Program-made: the position numbers and the translations under genes
In this document: in pieces, positions 1 to 3,987 of the stretch
How positions within the stretch are numbered: the stretch's first letter is position 1
Layout: every line of letters begins with the position of its first letter
From: Candidatus Woesearchaeota archaeon
Lineage (GTDB): Archaea; Nanobdellota; Nanobdellia; Woesearchaeales; BM511
Direction: 5' to 3'
Assembly (NCBI GenBank): GCA_018221175.1
Contig: JAAOYE010000104.1
Coordinates: 1 to 12,249 of the forward strand
DNA: 12,249 bases
Notes under the pieces: model-generated
The model's database searches: none
Told to the model about the DNA's origin: nothing
The model's input: only the letters and a program-made list of their open reading frames with translations

Positions 1-107
1 AAGGACTTCTTTTTTGTGCTTGTCTTGCCGTAGAAGGCTTTTTCTATGTCTTGTGCGATATCATCGCTTTTGACATCTTCTGGGTTTAACCCCTTTTTTT
101 TAGACAT
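1..107 (-). CDS. Unknown lysine-rich protein, N-terminal fragment
   Basis: This is the first 35 codons of a minus-strand gene that runs off the left edge. The visible protein begins MSKKKGLNPEDVKSDD and continues with an amphipathic stretch (IAQDIEKAFYGKT) and then more lysines. It is hydrophilic, with no signal peptide or membrane segment. Too little is present to name a family. An in-frame ATG also exists at 116, but the TATA box at 125-137 is centred about 26 nt from the ATG at 107, the spacing of the leaderless genes in this window, so 107 is preferred. The gene follows the nuclease gene on the same strand but has its own promoter. Confidence 0.6.
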   Translation of the reverse strand, partial: MSKKKGLNPEDVKSDDIAQDIEKAFYGKTSTKKKS

Positions 108-124
108 ATGTAACATATTTTTTT

Positions 125-137
125 GAAATATAAAAAC
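125..137 (-). promoter_or_regulatory. TATA box for the 1-107 gene
   Basis: The minus strand reads GTTTTTATATTTC. Its TATA-like core is centred near 133, about 26 nt before the ATG at 107, which suggests a leaderless transcript. It lies just before the stop codon of the upstream nuclease gene. Confidence 0.5.
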
Positions 138-142
138 TTTTG

Positions 143-454
143 TTAAACAATAACTTCTTCAAGCTTTTTTGAATTGCCGCAAAAAAAGAAAAAGTTTATC
201 CGATTAGCATTTATTAGGCGTTTGACTCTTTTAAGCTGTTTTCTTGCCTTTGAGATGCGATGAGAGCATTTAACTTCATAAATGTCGATTATATCGCCTT
301 TTTTCCCAATGATGTCAATTTCTGCAATCTTTCGTTTTTTCTTTGAGAATGTGACATTCATGTCTATTGTATCATAGTTGTCTTTAATCTGTCTGTATAA
401 CTGGTTTACATATCTATCGTGTTTGCTTGGCAAAATGGTAGACACAGATTTCAC
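143..454 (-). CDS. Small PD-(D/E)XK-like nuclease domain protein
   Basis: This 103-aa protein has the core signature of the PD-(D/E)XK restriction-endonuclease-like fold. Residues 44-50 read AEIDIIG and residues 58-64 read IYEVKCS, giving candidate catalytic residues D47, E60 and K62 in the usual D-x(n)-E-x-K spacing. A helical N-terminus (about 9-27) precedes the core. A strongly basic helix follows (about 66-80, with R66, K69, R71, K72, K75, R76 and K78), suitable for contacting nucleic acid. The size matches single-domain members such as Hjc resolvases or UPF0102-like proteins, but I cannot place it in one subfamily. It probably binds or cuts DNA; substrate unknown. The start is GTG at 454, 26 nt from the centre of a TATA box, so the mRNA is probably leaderless. 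Its neighbour at 501-932 is a likely DNA-binding protein. Confidence 0.72.
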   Translation of the reverse strand: MKSVSTILPSKHDRYVNQLYRQIKDNYDTIDMNVTFSKKKRKIAEIDIIGKKGDIIDIYEVKCSHRISKARKQLKRVKRLINANRINFFFFCGNSKKLEEVIV

Positions 455-472
455 AATTAATTATAGGCTATA

Positions 473-485
473 CCAGTATTTAAAC
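473..485 (-). promoter_or_regulatory. TATA box for the nuclease gene
   Basis: The minus strand reads GTTTAAATACTGG, centred near 480. The GTG start at 454 lies 26 nt downstream with no Shine-Dalgarno sequence between, consistent with a leaderless mRNA. Confidence 0.5.
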
Positions 486-500
486 GTGTCGAAAAGAAAA

Positions 501-932
501 TTATTTTTTTGAGAGCTTATTTAGGCCTTTAATAAAATTGCTTATTTCTCCATCAGGTATGAGAATTGAGCCCTTTGTTTTTAACTTGTTTTTGTCGCTT
601 TTTTTTTCCTGTATCAGGTAGAATTTGCCGTATTGATTTTCCAAAAGGTCAAAAAAGTAAATGCGGTTTCCTATTTTCACATTTTCGCTTTTGAAATTCT
701 TGATTTTTTTATTGGGATAGTATACTCTTGTTGGCCCAAACTGGCTCATGTGAATCTCGTTTTCAAATGTTAATAGAGACAGATGCTTTTCAAGTGTTTT
801 TCTTGACACTTTTGAAATCTTTTGAACGTCGGTTGTTGTAAGCCCGCTAGGATTGTTTTTTATTGTTTTTAGGACTTTTTTGTGAATTTCTTCTTCTTTT
901 TCAAAAGGCGTCGGATTTTTCACTGGACTCAC
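501..932 (-). CDS. Winged-helix protein with C-terminal PUR-like domain
   Basis: This is a 143-aa protein from the preferred GTG start. Residues about 14-74 form a helix-turn-helix/winged-helix pattern: a basic first helix (EIHKKVLKTIKNN), TTTDVQKIS, the recognition-type helix SRKTLEKHLSLL, then a wing ending TRVYYP. Residues about 85-141 read as four beta strands and a helix: KIGNRIYFFDLLEN, then GKFYLIQEKK, then a basic loop, then KGSILIPDGEI and FIKGLNKL. That order resembles a single PUR-alpha repeat (single-stranded nucleic-acid binding). PC4-like domains have a related layout and cannot be excluded. A role as transcription regulator or nucleic-acid-binding protein is inferred. The longest frame starts at TTG 977, but that lies upstream of and across the TATA box at 953-964. 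GTG 932 is 27 nt from the box centre, so it is chosen as a leaderless start; GTG 923 is the next alternative. Confidence 0.7.
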   Translation of the reverse strand: MSPVKNPTPFEKEEEIHKKVLKTIKNNPSGLTTTDVQKISKVSRKTLEKHLSLLTFENEIHMSQFGPTRVYYPNKKIKNFKSENVKIGNRIYFFDLLENQYGKFYLIQEKKSDKNKLKTKGSILIPDGEISNFIKGLNKLSKK

Positions 933-952
933 TGGACAAGGGTGGGGAAAAT

Positions 953-964
953 GTTTATATATAT
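953..964. promoter_or_regulatory. Symmetrical TATA box serving two divergent genes
   Basis: The plus strand reads GTTTATATATAT and the minus strand ATATATATAAAC, so a TATA motif is readable on both strands. Leftward, GTG 932 lies 27 nt from its centre. Rightward, GTG 988 lies about 30 nt away. No other TATA-like element lies between the two starts. Confidence 0.5.
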
Positions 965-987
965 GTTTTGGTACCAAGACTTAGTAG

Positions 988-1239
988 GTGATTAAAATAA
1001 ACTATCAATTCATAAAAATAAACAACAGCATATTCGACTATAAGCAGTACATAAAAGAAGTCGAGTGGCTTAAGTGGAATGTAAAGCAAAGGCTTTTGGA
1101 TATTTTAGATAAGGATTTTGTAACAGTAGAAGAATTTGAAGAAAGCTATGATAAGTTGAATATAACTTTTTATAACAAAAGACTTGATATACGACTAGAA
1201 GTCGAATGCTTCAAGCAAAGTGAAGAAACATTCGTCTAA
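988..1239 (+). CDS. Hypothetical 83-aa protein
   Basis: I do not recognise this protein. It starts with GTG at 988. The N-terminus alternates Ile/Lys/Asn (IKINYQFIKINNS, beta-like). Then comes an amphipathic acidic/basic helix region (YKQYIKEVEWLKWNVKQRLLD), a segment with five acidic residues (VTVEEFEESYDK) and a beta-like C-terminus (LDIRLEVECF). It has one cysteine, no signal peptide and no membrane segment. The gene shares a TATA box with the divergent winged-helix gene, so the two may be co-regulated. Its stop overlaps that of the convergent 51-aa Cys-rich ORF by 4 bp. The charged, well-structured composition and the promoter support a real gene, but nothing indicates its function. Confidence 0.5.
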   Translation: MIKINYQFIKINNSIFDYKQYIKEVEWLKWNVKQRLLDILDKDFVTVEEFEESYDKLNITFYNKRLDIRLEVECFKQSEETFV

Positions 1240-1391
1240 ATCGCTTTAGATTCTTCATGCTTTTCGAGGTTTTCTACAAGTTTTTCCCAATCTTTGTTCA
1301 TAGCATTCATCCCATAATTAAAAAAATGGCTGCAAGGGCGGTGGAAAAGAGGCCGGAAACCACCACAAGCAGCACAAACAAACACAGGCAT
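1236..1391 (-). CDS. 51-aa putative zinc-finger microprotein
   Basis: This short minus-strand ORF begins MPVFVCAACGGF and has the ligand-like pattern C6-x2-C9-x10-C20-x-H22, with another His at 17. That resembles a small treble-clef or zinc-ribbon knuckle. The C-terminal half is an amphipathic charged helix (MNKDWEKLVENLEKHEESK). A TATA-like stretch (GTATAATAATATA on the minus strand, about 1406-1418) lies 21-24 nt upstream of the ATG. It is convergent with the 83-aa gene and the stop codons interlock (1236-1239). If the Cys-rich part were not translated, a shorter start at ATG 1310 or 1301 would leave only the helix. Metal binding is inferred from residue pattern alone. Confidence 0.45.
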   Translation of the reverse strand: MPVFVCAACGGFRPLFHRPCSHFFNYGMNAMNKDWEKLVENLEKHEESKAI

Positions 1392-1439
1392 TAAAATCAT
1401 GAATTATATTATTATACTCCTTTGAATTAAACTCTTAGT

Positions 1440-1580
1440 TTAATATTGAATGATGTATGTTCCGTCGCAGTCGCATCTGAGTCCTTCGTCATCAGGCAGA
1501 TGCACAGAGCCGCAGGTGTCGCATACTGATCTAAAACCCTTAATCATACTATTTAACACATCTGTATCAATTCGCCTCAT
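1440..1580 (-). CDS. 46-aa putative zinc-ribbon microprotein
   Basis: The ORF encodes MRRIDTDVLNSMIKGF, then a Cys-rich region VCDTCGSVHLP and RCDCDGTYIIQY. The ligand pattern is C20-x2-C23 ... C36-x-C38 with a His at 27, like a minimal zinc ribbon (two knuckles joined by an acidic turn). AGGTG lies 5 nt before the ATG and acts as a credible Shine-Dalgarno sequence. This suggests translation from a longer mRNA shared with the SEC-C ORF, whose stop is 12 nt upstream. The function is unknown. Small zinc ribbons in archaea often bind nucleic acid or ribosomes, but that is family knowledge, not seen here. Confidence 0.5.
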   Translation of the reverse strand: MRRIDTDVLNSMIKGFRSVCDTCGSVHLPDDEGLRCDCDGTYIIQY

Positions 1581-1592
1581 GGTCGCACCTTT

Positions 1593-1721
1593 TTAGTATG
1601 TTTCGCAGCATGCTCCAAATCTTTCTCCTGAGCCGCATGGACAAAGCTGTCTAAGCTCCCATAGTAGGTCGTGATGTCCACTCAAGTGCACTCTTTTGAA
1701 CGGCTGCTGTTTTTCTTCCAT
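1593..1721 (-). CDS. 42-aa SEC-C motif microprotein
   Basis: The C-terminal half reads LCPCGSGERFGACCETY, a very good match to the SEC-C metal-binding motif (CPCGSGxxFxxCC), known at the C-terminus of SecA and in many stand-alone proteins. Here it is almost the whole protein: a short basic/aromatic lead (MEEKQQPFKRVHLSGHHDLLWELRQ) and then the motif. The four Cys probably bind one zinc ion. The start ATG 1721 is preceded by GAGGG at 7 nt spacing, and a TAA two codons upstream in the same frame closes the frame. It overlaps the end of the 58-aa ORF by 71 nt in another frame, suggesting translational coupling. A partner, such as ribosome or nucleic acid, is not evident. Confidence 0.6.
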   Translation of the reverse strand: MEEKQQPFKRVHLSGHHDLLWELRQLCPCGSGERFGACCETY

Positions 1722-1827
1722 GTCTTATCCCTCTAATTTTTGTTTTGGGATTTAAAACTATAAAGTATGCTTCTTTTTTGTCTTTGTCATATACAAAAAA
1801 CGGAATTAAATTACTTTGTTCCATCAT
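1651..1827 (-). CDS. 58-aa hypothetical protein leading the microprotein cluster
   Basis: I do not recognise this protein. It begins MMEQSNLIPFFVYDKDKK and continues with a beta-like segment (EAYFIVLNPKTK), which looks like a genuine small domain. The last 20 or so residues lie in the 71-nt overlap with the SEC-C ORF and look less protein-like, so the C-terminus may be unconstrained. The ATG at 1827 sits 25 nt from the centre of a TATA box, with a second ATG directly behind it. It would be the first gene of a leftward transcript 58-aa / SEC-C / zinc ribbon. Confidence 0.4.
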   Translation of the reverse strand: MMEQSNLIPFFVYDKDKKEAYFIVLNPKTKIRGIRHGRKTAAVQKSALEWTSRPTMGA

Positions 1828-1842
1828 CCCCTCAAAAGAGTC

Positions 1843-1856
1843 TTTATACTATAAAC
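1843..1856 (-). promoter_or_regulatory. TATA box of the microprotein cluster
   Basis: The minus strand reads GTTTATAGTATAAA. The upstream half (1849-1856) is centred 25 nt before the ATG at 1827, the usual spacing here. It is probably the promoter for the 58-aa, SEC-C and zinc-ribbon ORFs. Confidence 0.45.
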
Positions 1857-1860
1857 CCCC

Positions 1861-1960
1861 TAAGAAAGAGTAATGATTTTTAGATATATATAATTTCAGT
1901 ATATAATATATATAGCATATATATTTTGGCTGTTTTTAGAACTTTGAAGTGGGAAATATA
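1861..1960. other. AT-rich spacer after tRNA-Cys
   Basis: This 100-nt stretch is largely alternating A/T (TATATATA runs around 1885-1925). It separates the 3' end of tRNA-Cys from the promoter of the microprotein cluster. I see no ORF, SD or RNA fold. It may hold the tRNA terminator, but no clear T-run follows the tRNA directly. Confidence 0.3.
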
Positions 1961-2087
1961 AGCGCCCGCTGGGACTTTCAAAACAGTTCCGCTGGTTTTT
2001 TGTAGTGTGTCAACCAAGCGTAACCAGTTGTTTGAACCCAGGATCATCGCTCTGCAGGCGAGTGCCTTACCGCTTGGCCACGGGCGC
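1961..2087 (-). tRNA. tRNA-Cys(GCA): tRNA-Cys(GCA), intron-containing
   Basis: The gene is on the minus strand, with a 5' exon at 2031-2087 and a 3' exon at 1961-1974. The acceptor stem GCGCCCG pairs with CGGGCGC. The D arm (GCC/GGC), the anticodon arm (loop CTGCAGA, anticodon GCA) and the T stem (CTGGG/CCCAG) all form. The discriminator base is T, the U73 expected of tRNA-Cys. Joining the exons gives a 71-nt tRNA with a normal seven-base T loop, TTCAAAT. The top pair of the anticodon stem (27/43) is a C-T mismatch. No CCA is encoded. The TATA box at 2112-2119 lies about 28 nt upstream. The tRNA delivers cysteine to UGY codons. Confidence 0.9.
1975..2030 (-). other. 56-nt intron in the T-loop of tRNA-Cys (59/60)
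   Basis: The insert begins CAACTGGTT and ends TTTTGAAAG on the minus strand. It sits between T-loop positions 59 and 60. A bulge-helix-bulge can be drawn: the T stem is the outer helix, exon TTCA pairs with intron TGAA as the 4-bp central helix, and 3-nt bulges AAC and AGT hold the two cut sites. Cutting after the second base of each bulge restores TTCAAAT. Inside, CTGGTT pairs with AACCAG to form a hairpin, but the inner helix next to the bulge is weak. The position is non-canonical (the usual site is 37/38). Confidence 0.8.
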
Positions 2088-2111
2088 AGATATCTTGGCA
2101 TTTTGCCTTAA

Positions 2112-2119
2112 TTTATAAA
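2112..2119 (-). promoter_or_regulatory. TATA box for tRNA-Cys
   Basis: The minus strand reads ATTTATAA, centred about 28 nt before the tRNA 5' end. It abuts the rightward TATA box at 2121-2129, so TBP binding at the two divergent promoters may compete. Confidence 0.45.
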
Positions 2120-2120
2120 T

Positions 2121-2129
2121 TTTTATATA
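2121..2129 (+). promoter_or_regulatory. TATA box for the YkgJ-like gene
   Basis: The plus strand reads TTTTATATA, centred about 24 nt before the ATG at 2149. No Shine-Dalgarno sequence precedes the start, so the mRNA is probably leaderless. Confidence 0.5.
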
Positions 2130-2148
2130 ACCTAGGCTTTCCAGCCAC

Positions 2149-2469
2149 ATGCTTGCAAAAGAATTTGAATGTGAAAAATGCGGTTTTTGCTGTCAATTAG
2201 ATGTCAAACTTCGGTCTGAGGACGTAAAAAAGATAAAGAAAATAAAGAAAAATTTTACCAGAAGAAAAGACGGCGAAACATTTCTTAAGAAAAATGGAAA
2301 ATTCTGCGTTTTTTATGACAACAAACTATGTTCTATCTATCTTTATAGACCTTATGAGTGCACAAGGTTTCCCTTCAATAAAGACGGATCTATGAATGAA
2401 AAGTGCAGGCAAAAAAAAGACTTTTCTTCAAAAGTCACCCAGAGTATTGTCAAATTTATGAATGAGTAA
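2149..2469 (+). CDS. YkgJ-family CxxCxxCC cysteine-cluster protein
   Basis: This 106-aa protein opens with FECEKCGFCCQLDVKL (C8, C11, C14, C15), the hallmark of the YkgJ/UPF0153 putative zinc- or iron-cluster family. The later conserved block is also present: KFCVFYDNKLCSIYLYRPYECTRFPF split over residues 51-76, with C53, C61 and C71, plus C86. Eight cysteines could bind a metal centre. The cellular role of the family is not settled; links to Fe-S or RNA/protein modification have been proposed. The middle (24-40) is very lysine-rich. The length is typical for compact members. ATG 2149 is 24 nt after a TATA-box centre. The gene is convergent with tRNA-Arg, whose 3' end is only 4 nt beyond the stop codon. 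Confidence 0.85.
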   Translation: MLAKEFECEKCGFCCQLDVKLRSEDVKKIKKIKKNFTRRKDGETFLKKNGKFCVFYDNKLCSIYLYRPYECTRFPFNKDGSMNEKCRQKKDFSSKVTQSIVKFMNE

Positions 2470-2473
2470 GAAA

Positions 2474-2548
2474 TGGACCCAGAGGGATTCGAACCCTCGA
2501 CCCTCTGCTTAGAAGGCAGATGCCCTATCCAGGCTAGGCTATGGGTCC
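2474..2548 (-). tRNA. tRNA-Arg(TCT): tRNA-Arg(TCT)
   Basis: This is an uninterrupted minus-strand tRNA. Acceptor stem GGACCCA pairs with TGGGTCC, with discriminator A. The anticodon stem TCTGC/GCAGA carries loop CTTCTAA (anticodon TCT, reading AGA/AGG). The T arm is GAGGG-TTCGAAT-CCCTC. The D arm has the usual GG in its loop, and the variable loop is 5 nt. No CCA is encoded. It is transcribed towards the YkgJ-like gene. Confidence 0.96.
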
Positions 2549-2573
2549 CTGCAATCTCTTCGAAATCCTGGAA

Positions 2574-2584
2574 GGTTTATAAAC
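2574..2584 (-). promoter_or_regulatory. TATA box for tRNA-Arg
   Basis: The minus strand reads GTTTATAAACC, centred about 31 nt before the tRNA 5' end. That leaves a short 5' leader of about 5 nt, to be removed by RNase P. Confidence 0.55.
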
Positions 2585-2617
2585 TTTTTTCTAAATAGTG
2601 GTTTCTATCAAAGTAAA

Positions 2618-2628
2618 CCTTATATAGT
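2618..2628 (+). promoter_or_regulatory. TATA box for the 207-aa gene
   Basis: The plus strand reads CCTTATATAGT, centred near 2623, which predicts transcription from about 2649. That leaves a leader of roughly 18 nt, unlike the leaderless neighbours. Confidence 0.45.
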
Positions 2629-2655
2629 AGTAATGTTCATTATTAATTAAATTTG

Positions 2656-2663
2656 GTGGGAGA
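2656..2663 (+). promoter_or_regulatory. Shine-Dalgarno GGTGGGAG before TTG 2667
   Basis: GGTGGGAG lies 3 nt before the TTG codon at 2667. It resembles the complement of the 16S rRNA tail (GGAGGTGA). It decides the start, since no ATG lies nearby in frame. It is one of the few SD-led genes in the window. Confidence 0.5.
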
Positions 2664-2666
2664 ATT

Positions 2667-3290
2667 TTGGCAAGAAGCAAAGAGGACAACAAACTTAGGA
2701 TAAAGATAGATTTTGACGGCTTCAGGCTGGATGTGAAGTCAGACAATCCAAATAGGACTCTCAATGAGCTTAGCAAGCTGATTATATCTAAAAAGAGGCT
2801 GTTTGAAACTATGGCGCCGCCTGATGGGTTTGAGCTTTTTGAGACGCTTGACGAACTTGATATCGGGTTTGACCTTAGAACTTCAAGGTTTTCAAAAGAG
2901 CTAAAAGACAATCCAAAGTCAATAGAAACAATAAGAAATTTATTATTAAAGTACAAGAATTTTTTGTATAGAAAGGAAAGCCTTGACCTTAAACAAGAAA
3001 TCGATCTTAATAACAAGAAGGTTAGAATGGTAATTGAAAAAAAAGATATTAACAGTCTGATAAATAAGGTATTGTTTGATATCAGCCCAAAATCAATAAA
3101 GCACACTTTTATACATGTAATTGGCGATTATTTTACAAAGGACCATCAGTCAATGCTTTTGGATGAGCTTAAGAAGAAAACAGGCTTTGTTAACACAACA
3201 TTCTTGTTTACCTATAAAAAAATAGATGCAGGCCTTGTTGCAGAGACTCTCTTTTTTGGCGACTATCCCAATTTACCAGAAGAAGAATAA
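2667..3290 (+). CDS. Hypothetical 207-aa cytoplasmic protein
   Basis: I do not recognise this family. The protein is soluble, highly charged and has no cysteines. The N-terminus alternates charge and hydrophobicity (KLRIKIDFDGFRLDVKSDN, beta-like). A mixed segment follows (PPDGFELFETLDELDIGFDL), then a lysine-rich helix (about 80-100). The C-terminal half looks alpha/beta, with IKHTFIHVIGDYF and TGFVNTTFLFTYKKIDAG, and ends in a short acidic tail (PEEE). There are no P-loop, Cys/His or membrane features. The start is TTG 2667, supported by an SD at 3 nt and a TATA box that leaves a short leader. The gene precedes signal peptidase and map on the same strand, but each of those has its own TATA box. 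Real coding is likely from the long clean frame and codon pattern; function unknown. Confidence 0.7.
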   Translation: MARSKEDNKLRIKIDFDGFRLDVKSDNPNRTLNELSKLIISKKRLFETMAPPDGFELFETLDELDIGFDLRTSRFSKELKDNPKSIETIRNLLLKYKNFLYRKESLDLKQEIDLNNKKVRMVIEKKDINSLINKVLFDISPKSIKHTFIHVIGDYFTKDHQSMLLDELKKKTGFVNTTFLFTYKKIDAGLVAETLFFGDYPNLPEEE

Positions 3291-3323
3291 TTCACTTTCT
3301 TTTAGTGGTAACAAAACCGATAG

Positions 3324-3333
3324 GTTTATAAAG
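3324..3333 (+). promoter_or_regulatory. TATA box for signal peptidase
   Basis: The plus strand reads GTTTATAAAG, centred about 27 nt before ATG 3355. There is no SD, so the transcript is probably leaderless. Confidence 0.55.
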
Positions 3334-3354
3334 TAAATTCTTATCCTCTCATCT

Positions 3355-3951
3355 ATGTCGGGGGGCAGCTTATTTGAAAAGTTTGTAAACAAGTTTGACA
3401 ACTTCATACTTTGGTTTTATGAGAGATGGAGTCTTCTTGCAATAGTCATAGCAATATTTCTAATAGGCTTTATCATAGGCGTTGCGGCAGTGCAGACTGC
3501 ACCTGACAGGCAAGCCACATCTTCTCAAAATACCAATCTAAATCCTCTCACAGGATTTGTAGCATTTAATCCTGTCTCAGACGAAGTAAACTCACCATTT
3601 GACTGGATAAAAGAAGAACAAATCCATGTATATAATGATCGGGTTGTTATCGACTTAAAAGATGCAGAGTGGGCAACATTTACAGATACAAACTCGATGG
3701 ACCCTGTAATTGATTTTGGCTCAAACGCTATAGAAATAGTACCAAAATCCACAGAAGACATTCACATCGGAGACATTATCAGCTACAAGTCAAAGTATTC
3801 TACAGGCACCGTTATTCACAGAGTTGTAGAGATTGGAAGCGATGATGAAGGATGGTATGCAAAGACAAAAGGCGACAATAACGACAATGTTGACCCTGGC
3901 AAAATCAGGTTTTCCCAAGTCCAAAGAGTCGTTGTAGCAGTTATTTATTGA
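3355..3951 (+). CDS. Signal peptidase I (S26 family, archaeal Ser/His type)
   Basis: This 198-aa membrane-anchored protease removes signal peptides from exported proteins on the outer face of the membrane. One transmembrane helix spans about residues 26-47 (LLAIVIAIFLIGFIIGVAAV). A polar linker leads to the catalytic domain. TNSMDP supplies nucleophile Ser114, GTVIHRVVEI supplies His155, and TKGDNND supplies Asp174 (or Asp177). The use of His rather than Lys as general base is typical of archaeal and ER-type enzymes. GDIISYKS and the C-terminal RVVVAVIY are also conserved strands of the fold. The linker between membrane helix and active site (about 49-110) is longer than in minimal bacterial forms. 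ATG 3355 is fixed by the TATA spacing. Confidence 0.88.
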   Translation: MSGGSLFEKFVNKFDNFILWFYERWSLLAIVIAIFLIGFIIGVAAVQTAPDRQATSSQNTNLNPLTGFVAFNPVSDEVNSPFDWIKEEQIHVYNDRVVIDLKDAEWATFTDTNSMDPVIDFGSNAIEIVPKSTEDIHIGDIISYKSKYSTGTVIHRVVEIGSDDEGWYAKTKGDNNDNVDPGKIRFSQVQRVVVAVIY

Positions 3952-3956
3952 TTAAC

Positions 3957-3964
3957 TTTTTATA
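3957..3964 (+). promoter_or_regulatory. TATA box for map
   Basis: The plus strand reads TTTTTATA, directly after the signal peptidase stop. Its centre is 27 nt before ATG 3988 but lies almost on ATG 3964, which argues against the longer reading frame. Confidence 0.5.
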
Positions 3965-3987
3965 TGACTAAACTTTTTAATTCTTTT

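Noticed and set aside
1593..1827. A frameshifted single gene joining the 58-aa ORF to the SEC-C ORF
   Set aside because: The SEC-C frame has a stop two codons before its ATG and a good SD, so two separate starts are simpler; it cannot be fully excluded without homologues.
1861..1960. The alternating A/T tract as a replication origin or repeat array
   Set aside because: It has no repeated origin-recognition motif or orc1/cdc6 gene nearby, and the tract is short low-complexity sequence.
1880..2101. A 73-codon minus-strand frame (MPRYLRPWPSGKALACRA...)
   Set aside because: It runs through the tRNA-Cys exons and intron; the resemblance to protein is due to the structured tRNA sequence.
1236..2469. 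A functional link between tRNA-Cys and the neighbouring Cys-rich proteins
   Set aside because: The proximity is suggestive, but there is no shared promoter with the microproteins and no known mechanism, so chance is enough.
2591..3106. A 171-codon minus-strand frame
   Set aside because: It is antisense to the 207-aa gene, rich in Ser/Leu/Phe, with no promoter or SD of its own.
3964..3987. ATG 3964 as the start of methionine aminopeptidase
   Set aside because: It lies on the TATA box; ATG 3988 gives the family N-terminus and normal length.
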